A stretch of 12,768 nucleotides of DNA from Holosporales bacterium (GTDB lineage: Bacteria > Pseudomonadota > Alphaproteobacteria > BNTO01): assembly GCA_031273545.1 (NCBI GenBank), contig JAISRQ010000052.1:1-12768 (forward strand). The letters run 5' to 3'. The notes beneath the pieces were generated by a model that saw only the letters and a program-made list of their open reading frames with translations, was not told the DNA's origin and did no database searches. The position numbers and the translations under genes are program-made. The number at the start of each line of letters is the position of its first letter. Positions within the stretch are counted from its first letter, which is position 1. Below, piece after piece: positions 8,193 through 12,768 of this stretch.

Positions 8193-8197
8193 CGCTC

Positions 8198-9199
8198 ATG
8201 ATTCGCTCGTTTTTCAGAATGTTCTATCCTGTTGGCGTGACAAAGTACCTACTCTTCCTCATTTTATTATCTCCGACCTTTTGTGCCCCGAATATAGACA
8301 GGACCTGTAATTTCTGTTCATCCAATGTATTCTCCTCTGCGCCTATAATTACCATCCCCCCTAAGTCTTCTGTATTTTCTATTGCAGATATTCTTGTTAA
8401 AGGAGAAATCATAAAAAGCAAGTGGTTATTTATCCTTAACGCACTTACGACTAGGGCATACTCTAATTTAAGGGCTGGGCAATATCGCTTCCCCAAAGGA
8501 GCCAACCACAGCGATATAATATACGCATTAAAAAAGGGTTTAGTCATTATCCACAAAGTCACAATTCCCGAGGGGGCAACTGTATACCGAGCTGGCGAAA
8601 TTATAAAAAGCAATCCGTGCTTATCTGGGGGAATAGCAAGTCTTCCTAAGGAGGGGTATCTTTTGCCTGGAACGTATTATTTTTCACAAGGCGAGCTTCG
8701 TCAAAACTTGGTTAACCGCCTCAACGCAAGTATGATACAAACACTAAAAACTGTGAATTCTAAATTCTTGAATTCAGATGAAATATTAATATTAGCATCG
8801 ATTGTAGAAAAGGAAACAAAGCTTCCCCAAGAAAAACAAACCGTTGCTGGAGTATATTTGGCGCGCCTGAAGTTGAAGATGCGGTTACAGGCTGACCCAA
8901 CTGTAATTTACGCAATATCAGGTACAGTTGGCACAATGTCAAGAGCATTGACGCGCCAAGATTTAAAATTTGCGTCCCCATACAACACATATATGCATTG
9001 TGGCCTTCCTCCCACGGCAATTTGTTGCCCAGGAAAAGATACATTGGTCGCCGTCGCGAACGCTAAGCCAGAGGAATATTTGTATTTTGTGGCGGACCAC
9101 ACGGGAGGACATGCGTTTAGCGAAACACTTGAGGGACATAATGCCAACGTCAAAAAATGGAGACTTCTTAAGCAAGCAGATAAATCGGGAGCTAAATGA
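8198..9199 (+). CDS. mltG: Endolytic murein transglycosylase MltG
   Basis: MltG (YceG family) cleaves nascent glycan strands at the outer face of the inner membrane and is proposed to set their length. From ATG 8198 the protein has 333 residues. A hydrophobic N-terminal segment (about 17-30) anchors or exports it. Family motifs follow in order: EGYLLPGTYYF (152-162); ASIVEKET, whose first Glu (E204) corresponds to the catalytic Glu of E. coli MltG; a RLxxxMRLQADPTVIYA region; SPYNTY with GLPPTAICCPG, where the usual form is closer to GLPPGPIxNPG; and YFVADHTGGHAFSETLEGHNANV near the end. The frame stays open upstream to GTG 8060, which would add 46 residues with a second hydrophobic stretch. 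The gene stands alone here, not next to fabF or gmk as in many Proteobacteria. Its presence implies a peptidoglycan-making cell. Confidence 0.95.
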   Translation: MIRSFFRMFYPVGVTKYLLFLILLSPTFCAPNIDRTCNFCSSNVFSSAPIITIPPKSSVFSIADILVKGEIIKSKWLFILNALTTRAYSNLRAGQYRFPKGANHSDIIYALKKGLVIIHKVTIPEGATVYRAGEIIKSNPCLSGGIASLPKEGYLLPGTYYFSQGELRQNLVNRLNASMIQTLKTVNSKFLNSDEILILASIVEKETKLPQEKQTVAGVYLARLKLKMRLQADPTVIYAISGTVGTMSRALTRQDLKFASPYNTYMHCGLPPTAICCPGKDTLVAVANAKPEEYLYFVADHTGGHAFSETLEGHNANVKKWRLLKQADKSGAK

Positions 9200-9226
9200 A
9201 CGCGAATAAGAATTTATTGGGGGGAG

Positions 9227-9254
9227 GTGGCGTAGCAAGACCGCTCGCTACCAC
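9227..9254. other. Hairpin downstream of mltG
   Basis: GTGG-C-GTAGC (9227-9236) pairs with GCTACCAC (9247-9254), giving about 8-9 bp with a one-base bulge. It starts 27 bases after the mltG stop. No T run follows on either strand, so it could be a processing site or a weak terminator. Confidence 0.35.
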
Positions 9255-9277
9255 AATAGGACATTTCAGACAAGCTT

Positions 9278-9329
9278 GTGCAGCTTTCGTGATAAAGTAC
9301 TCCGCTTTATGACACACAAATAGCTGCAC
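9278..9329. other. Long two-part hairpin between convergent genes
   Basis: GTGCAGCT (9278-9285) and AGCTGCAC (9322-9329) form a perfect 8-bp outer stem. ATAAAG (9292-9297) and CTTTAT (9305-9310) form a perfect inner stem with loop TACTCCG, and a GTG/CAC pairing can extend it. It lies midway in the 207-base gap between mltG and the convergent secreted-protein gene. It may be a two-way terminator without a T tract, or part of a small RNA. Confidence 0.4.
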
Positions 9330-9406
9330 TATAGGCCCTGCATAATTTGGGGGGAGTAACACACACTGAAAGGTTGCGAGATAGAAACTAAAAAATCGCT
9401 GTGTTT

Positions 9407-10804
9407 TCACTGAACAAGAGACGCGTCAATAACTTCTGCATGCCCCAAATCCTCAAAAAAACTCAAAATAAAATGTGCAAACAAGGAACCGTCATCGTGA
9501 AAAAAGTCTATTGATAGAATTCCTCCGTAGTCGCTATAAGACGCATTTACAACGTGTAATTTATGCTCAATTAAATGCGCTTTCACAGTTTTTCCACTTA
9601 TCTGACCAAGAACATTTTTGTACATCTGTTCTATGTCACTCGGGGAATTCATATCCAGATAATCCAACGAAAACAATCTGCATAAAAGCTTCATATGGTT
9701 ACGAAAACCGACGTTTAATTCATTGCAATATTCTGGTAGGTCCACTCCTATCTTATCGCTATTCCCCTTAGATACACCGGAAAATGTTCTCAAATATTCA
9801 ACTTTTGGCCCACGTCCATCATCATTTATATTAGAGACTACAGCATTCCAAGCGGCTCTTACGTTTTCATCAATATTCCAAACCGTCTCAATTGGCTGTA
9901 TTTCAGTAAAAAATCTAAAGAAGCAATCTCTTTTACTCGGCAGAACACGATCTAGTATTTTCTCTAAATTGAAAAAATACTTTCCGGCACCATCTTTATC
10001 AATAAGTAGTATGTTTACTAAATTTCTTGTTGCGTTTTCAACACAGTCTGGAAATGAGTCTTCACTCACGACTCCCGTTTCTGATACATAATGTGCTTCA
10101 TCATAATCAACAGGAGCTCCGTAATATGGCAGAGATATTAACTCTCGCACCTCAGAGGTAAGGAAAAATTCTTCCAACATTCCCTTTGGAATACGATCAG
10201 ATTGGTACCTATTTTCATAAAACGTATCTCCTAACGACCATGCAATGCCCGATATTATTCTTTCATCTAAAGCACAAAAAAATTCTACCACTTCTAAAGG
10301 TGTGTAAAACACATCACATGCAAACGACATTAATAGCGCAAGGGTTTCCTTTCCTTCTTGCATAACAGAATCTTCTACATTCTGTAGTATCTCAGCGATA
10401 CTTCTACGTAATACTTCATTATTCTGGGAACCAACCATACTTACTACGGAATCTATACCAACTTTATAGCTCTTAATAGACCCAGTTTTCCCACAAAATA
10501 CATGCCCAAAAGAGTAGTCTATCAAACAACTTAGTACGCTAGGACATGACGTTACAAACTTTCTAAAACCGACAGGGGCAGGATTTTCGAAGAGTAAACC
10601 ATACAACTTTCGAATTGATTCGTTTTCGCTGTGTTCGTACGATCTAACTTTCCCCTCGTACAAATTCCTAGCTCCTACAAAAAACAAGTCTCTTGCTTCT
10701 TCAGATTGAAAACTTTCGGCAAAGTTCTTTATAAGTGACGGATGCAATCTCGCATCGCACTGAACCGCAATCATCGCTGTAACTAGCCAAAATATCTTCT
10801 TCAT
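9407..10804 (-). CDS. Unrecognised secreted protein (465 residues)
   Basis: The protein starts with a standard signal peptide: MKKIF, a hydrophobic core, then AVQCDA and a likely cleavage before RLHPSL. The mature part (about 445 residues) has no membrane segment, no obvious repeats and a mixed alpha/beta look. I do not recognise a domain. The frame runs up to 10939, but an extended -10 promoter at 10835-10843 starts the transcript near 10828, so starts above that can be excluded. ATG 10804 has a GGA six bases upstream; ATG 10810 is the other candidate. The gene is alone between a convergent mltG and a gene-poor region. By its export signal and its position beside secreted leucine-rich-repeat genes it may be a periplasmic or host-directed protein; that is inference. 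Confidence 0.8.
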   Translation of the reverse strand: MKKIFWLVTAMIAVQCDARLHPSLIKNFAESFQSEEARDLFFVGARNLYEGKVRSYEHSENESIRKLYGLLFENPAPVGFRKFVTSCPSVLSCLIDYSFGHVFCGKTGSIKSYKVGIDSVVSMVGSQNNEVLRRSIAEILQNVEDSVMQEGKETLALLMSFACDVFYTPLEVVEFFCALDERIISGIAWSLGDTFYENRYQSDRIPKGMLEEFFLTSEVRELISLPYYGAPVDYDEAHYVSETGVVSEDSFPDCVENATRNLVNILLIDKDGAGKYFFNLEKILDRVLPSKRDCFFRFFTEIQPIETVWNIDENVRAAWNAVVSNINDDGRGPKVEYLRTFSGVSKGNSDKIGVDLPEYCNELNVGFRNHMKLLCRLFSLDYLDMNSPSDIEQMYKNVLGQISGKTVKAHLIEHKLHVVNASYSDYGGILSIDFFHDDGSLFAHFILSFFEDLGHAEVIDASLVQ

Positions 10805-10834
10805 ATTCATTCCAAGTACCATCCTACTAAGAGA

Positions 10835-10843
10835 ATTATAGCA
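10835..10843 (-). promoter_or_regulatory. Extended -10 promoter (TGCTATAAT)
   Basis: Read on the - strand, TGC is followed directly by a perfect TATAAT (10840-10835). No good -35 is found 16-18 bases upstream, as is typical of extended -10 promoters. The predicted transcript begins near 10828, which fixes the start of the 465-residue protein at 10804 or 10810. Confidence 0.55.
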
Positions 10844-10967
10844 CATTGTAACATAAATATATCTACTTTTATGAAACAACATTATCACCCGAATAGTCAA
10901 TCGACAAAGAAGATATTGATACTCATTAATTGTAAACAAATACTATTTATTTTGAATCTGCCCTTCT

Positions 10968-11129
10968 TTAATTACCAGATAAAGACCTGTAGGGTGATAA
11001 GTGAAACAACTTCTGGACGGCGTACACGCCACACTGTTTTTCCATTTTCGCGCCGTTGGAGGCGATAAGTATTGTACACAAAAAAAAATCAAATATATGC
11101 ATGAAAAGGACGCTTTTATACAAATTCAT
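10968..11129 (-). CDS. Possible 53-residue secreted peptide
   Basis: ATG 11129 opens a 53-residue frame ending at TAA 10968-10970. It begins MNLYK, has a hydrophobic stretch of about 18 residues, and then SNGA, so it resembles a signal peptide followed by a 26-residue mature peptide with one cysteine. The main support is upstream: the 75 bases before the ATG are a copy of the region before the frameshifted leucine-rich-repeat gene, including a TTGACT box with 17-base spacing to TGTAAG. The coding sequence itself is not similar to that gene beyond ATGAAT. A run of nine A at 11080-11088 lies inside it. It could be a real small gene, a remnant, or chance. The rest of the 10940-11360 stretch holds the duplicated leader (11124-11205) and a hairpin (11249-11272). 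Confidence 0.35.
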   Translation of the reverse strand: MNLYKSVLFMHIFDFFLCTILIASNGAKMEKQCGVYAVQKLFHLSPYRSLSGN

Positions 11130-11205
11130 AAGAAAAACTCACAGGTACTTCACCTTACACGTGGCATGCGAACGCGAGTCAACTAATAACCGCTAGCCAT
11201 TACTC
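11124..11205 (-). repeat. Duplicated promoter/leader block, copy B
   Basis: The block matches 12343-12432 in the same orientation. Shared words on the - strand are CTAGCG, TAGTTGACTCGCGTTC, TGTAAGGTGAA and the final ATGAAT. Homology stops just after the start codon and just above CTAGCG. Confidence 0.75.
11154..11182 (-). promoter_or_regulatory. Promoter in duplicated block B
   Basis: TTGACT (11182-11177) and TGTAAG (11159-11154) have an ideal 17-base spacer. The predicted transcript starts about 18 bases before ATG 11129. The -10 is weak (four of six). Confidence 0.4.
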
Positions 11206-11248
11206 TTATTAAATTTCCCTTATACAATAGATTGCGTTGGTACTAAAT

Positions 11249-11272
11249 AGCCCCCCACTTTTTGTAGGGGCT
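11249..11272. terminator. GC-rich hairpin downstream of the leucine-rich-repeat pseudogene
   Basis: AGCCCC (11249-11254) and GGGGCT (11267-11272) pair, with an optional AC/GT extension around a loop of T. On the + strand CGCCTTTT follows; on the - strand the flank is ATTTAG. It is about 90 bases beyond the last trace of the pseudogene and could end transcription in either direction. Confidence 0.4.
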
Positions 11273-11360
11273 CGCCTTTTGGAGAGAGTCCTTTGCATCC
11301 AAGCGCCCTCCCCTTTTACTCAAAGCTATCCTTTTAACACAACATATAATGTGCTTTTAT

Positions 11361-12348
11361 TTACCTAACACATCTATTACCTACATCCATTTGACATCGT
11401 AGATGTTTAGACACATCAGTACTTCTGATCAATCCATTCAACGTTAGCATAAGCTCAACGTTATCAAACTACTCAGAAGACTAGGATCACTGTAGTTGCA
11501 AGCTCCCCCTATTCCCATTGATCCACAAAATATATCGTCCAGTGTACCAGGTGCATGGTCAGAAATTCCACAATCGAAATCACTACAAAGAGAAGTAAAA
11601 CTGCAACCAGATAGGTCTAACACAGCTACGTCCACACAAAAAGACACGTTCACGCCTTCAAAAACATTAAAAACACTTCCCGGAATTGTCAAATTGTGGA
11701 GACCACTACAGTTGCGAAAAACAGCCTTTCCAATAGAGCTTAAGCTAGCTGGAAGCGCTTTTAAAGCTAATGAATCACATCCTTCAAAAGCAGAATCTCC
11801 AACATGCTCTAAAACAGAAGGAAACGTTTCTAGCGCCAAGGATTCACACTTGTAAAAAGCCCTTTCCCCAATAAAGATTAAACTAGCAAGAAGTGTCGTT
11901 AGGACCAAATTGTTACATCCTAAAAAAGTACTCTCCCCAACAGAAGTTATACGATCTGGAAGTACTATTTCTCTTAGTTTTGTAAAACCACTAAAAGCAT
12001 TATCTGGGATACTATCCCTGTAGGACCGTCTTCTATCACAACCTGTTCTGGCCCCACTTCAGCCCAATATGTACGATCACGATCTAGCTGGACGTTATTG
12101 CATATGTACGCACGTTTGATGGTTGAACCTCCGAACATACCGAGAAATTCATCCTGTGTACTAATCACGGTATATCCATCCGTTTCAGCATCTTTCCTAA
12201 GTTGCGCATAGAGCCCTCGTCTCATCACACTATCAAATTGCGCTCTTATACTGTTAATCACAACACTTGCCTCTGCGTTACCACATCCACATGCAGCAAG
12301 GAAGCAGCTTGCCAACAATAGTTTTTTCACATTCATCATCTTATTCAT
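11361..12348 (-). pseudogene. Frameshifted leucine-rich-repeat lipoprotein gene, paralogue of the gene at 5759-7834
   Basis: ATG 12348 starts a signal peptide (MNKMMNVKKLLL) with a good lipobox, LAAC, so the product would be a lipoprotein. It continues with the same N-terminal domain as the intact paralogue (YAQLRKDA, GY, DEFL, CNNVQL). At GGG 12018-12016 the frame is lost and a stop follows at 11974. Adding one G there restores a continuous frame: TGDSIPDNAFSG, then about five 23-residue repeats and an LDLSGC cap, to a stop at 11444, about 301 residues in all. Beyond a second frame break near 11468, another frame (11468-11361) has NGLIRSTDVSKHL and QMDV, which resemble the paralogue's C-terminal helical domain (DEVSHL, MDI). 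Two breaks point to a decaying gene, although the first could be a sequencing error. Confidence 0.75.
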
Positions 12349-12432
12349 AGACAAAATTCTATATCCATATTTCACCTTACATGTAGCGTGCAAACGACAT
12401 GAACGCGAGTCAACTAGAAATCGCTAGTCATT
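12343..12432 (-). repeat. Duplicated promoter/leader block, copy A
   Basis: This is the counterpart of 11124-11205. The same TTGACT (12413-12408) and TGTAAG (12381-12376) are present but separated by 26 bases in place of 17, so copy A has nine extra bases in the spacer. It lies directly in front of the frameshifted leucine-rich-repeat gene and overlaps the 3' end of the small pseudogene at 12424-12597. Confidence 0.75.
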
Positions 12433-12597
12433 CAGGGCCAACTCATGAAAAAGACAAGGGAATATAGCTGTTCAAGTGTTGCATAATTTTTGAGCAGCGT
12501 AATTTACTACTAATTAAATATCCTTTTTGATGATGAACAGGCCATCCAGAAAACGTAGACAGTCACAAATGTCTTGGTTTGGATGGCTATTTTTCAT
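12424..12597 (-). pseudogene. Broken copy of the small gene at the right edge
   Basis: ATG 12597 begins a 58-codon frame ending with TAG at 12424-12426. It is interrupted by TAA (12516-12514) and TGA (12474-12472). It aligns without gaps to the open frame 12611-12768; by hand count 128 of 153 bases match. Recognisable shared segments are LxDGLF, LVVN, AAQKLC and FHEx(A)L. The product family is not recognised. A stem GCCATCC/GGATGGC followed by TATTTTT on the + strand lies in this copy only. Confidence 0.5.
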
Positions 12598-12610
12598 GAG
12601 GTGACCCCGC

Positions 12611-12768
12611 CTAATCGTGCAGAGCCACCTCATGAAAAAAACAAGGGAGTCTAGCCGTTAAAGTGGTGCATAATTTTTGAGCAGCGTCATTTACTACTAA
12701 TGAAATCTTCTTTTCGACGACAAACAGGCCATCAAATAAACGTAGACGGTCACGAAGGTCTTGGTTGG
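12611..12768 (-). CDS. Small unrecognised protein, C-terminal part (5' end outside window)
   Basis: The - strand frame is open from the right edge to TAG at 12613-12611: 51 codons containing RLRLFDGLFVVEKK, LVVNDAAQKLC and the end FHEVALHD. If it has the same length as its broken tandem copy it should start about 20 bases beyond the window edge and be about 57 residues long. Differences from the other copy are fewest at second codon positions and the frame is kept open here, which mildly supports coding. No family is recognised and no membrane segment is obvious. Confidence 0.4.
   Translation of the reverse strand, partial: NQDLRDRLRLFDGLFVVEKKISLVVNDAAQKLCTTLTARLPCFFHEVALHD

Larger units (their letters stand above)
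12424..12768. repeat. Tandem duplication, two units 187 bases apart
   Basis: Units 12424-12582 and 12611-12768 are direct repeats about 84% identical without gaps over 153 bases. The best conserved core is GCATAATTTTTGAGCAGCGT, identical in both, followed closely by TTTACTACTAAT. The second unit is cut by the window end. Confidence 0.85.

Noticed and set aside
9723..10091. 122-residue + strand open frame
   Set aside because: It is the antisense shadow of the 465-residue secreted protein, which has a signal peptide and promoter on the - strand.
10811..10939. N-terminal extension of the 465-residue protein up to 10939
   Set aside because: The TGCTATAAT promoter lies inside it and a standard signal peptide begins at 10804-10810.
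10882..11000. 9-bp inverted repeat TTATCACCC / GGGTGATAA flanking about 100 bases
   Set aside because: Arms of this length at this distance are expected by chance in a window this size and nothing between them suggests an element.
12016..12018. Phase-variable switch at the G tract
   Set aside because: Three or four G is too short for typical slippage switching, and a second frame break downstream points to decay.
12541..12594. Intrinsic terminator on the + strand (GCCATCC/GGATGGC then TATTTTT)
   Set aside because: No + strand gene precedes it, the loop is long, and the stem is not kept in the sister copy; it probably falls by chance in the small-gene sequence.

Overview
The window looks like a chromosomal segment of a low-GC alphaproteobacterium, most likely a host-associated one of the Rickettsiales/Holosporales kind. 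The best evidence is the DNA polymerase III alpha subunit, whose palm region reads in the alphaproteobacterial style (for example FCQDRR followed by QIITFGKLQARAVLRDVGRV). Long intergenic gaps, several decaying genes and a set of secreted proteins with bacterial leucine-rich repeats fit an intracellular symbiont or pathogen. The lineage is inferred from motifs read by eye, not from a search.

Layout. Positions 1-619 hold the 3' part of an unrecognised gene that enters from the left edge. A 340-base gap follows; it contains a small broken gene (739-918) and a good promoter for the next unit. Positions 963-5602 carry cvpA and dnaE on the + strand, 80 bases apart, probably one transcript. DnaE is about 1300 residues. 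It carries two low-complexity insertions, one of about 120 residues inside its C-terminal tau-binding domain.

Positions 5759-7834 (- strand) encode a secreted protein with about 15 BspA-type leucine-rich repeats. It is divergent from mltG (+ strand, 8198-9199, or from 8060), a peptidoglycan endolytic transglycosylase. The region in front of the preferred mltG start holds a perfect 12-bp inverted repeat just upstream of the ribosome binding site. Positions 9407-10804 (- strand) encode an unrecognised secreted protein of 465 residues.

The right-hand third (10940-12768) is gene-poor and decaying. It has a possible 53-residue secreted peptide behind a promoter region that is duplicated 1.2 kb away, where it precedes a second leucine-rich-repeat gene. 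That gene is a frameshifted paralogue of the one at 5759-7834. At the right edge is a tandem 187-bp duplication of a small gene, with one copy broken and the other open but cut by the window end.

Functionally there are two parts. The core part is replication (dnaE), envelope biogenesis (mltG) and a membrane protein (cvpA). The accessory part is a series of exported proteins, all on the - strand, of which two or three look intact and the rest are in decay. No tRNA, rRNA, CRISPR array or transposase was seen.
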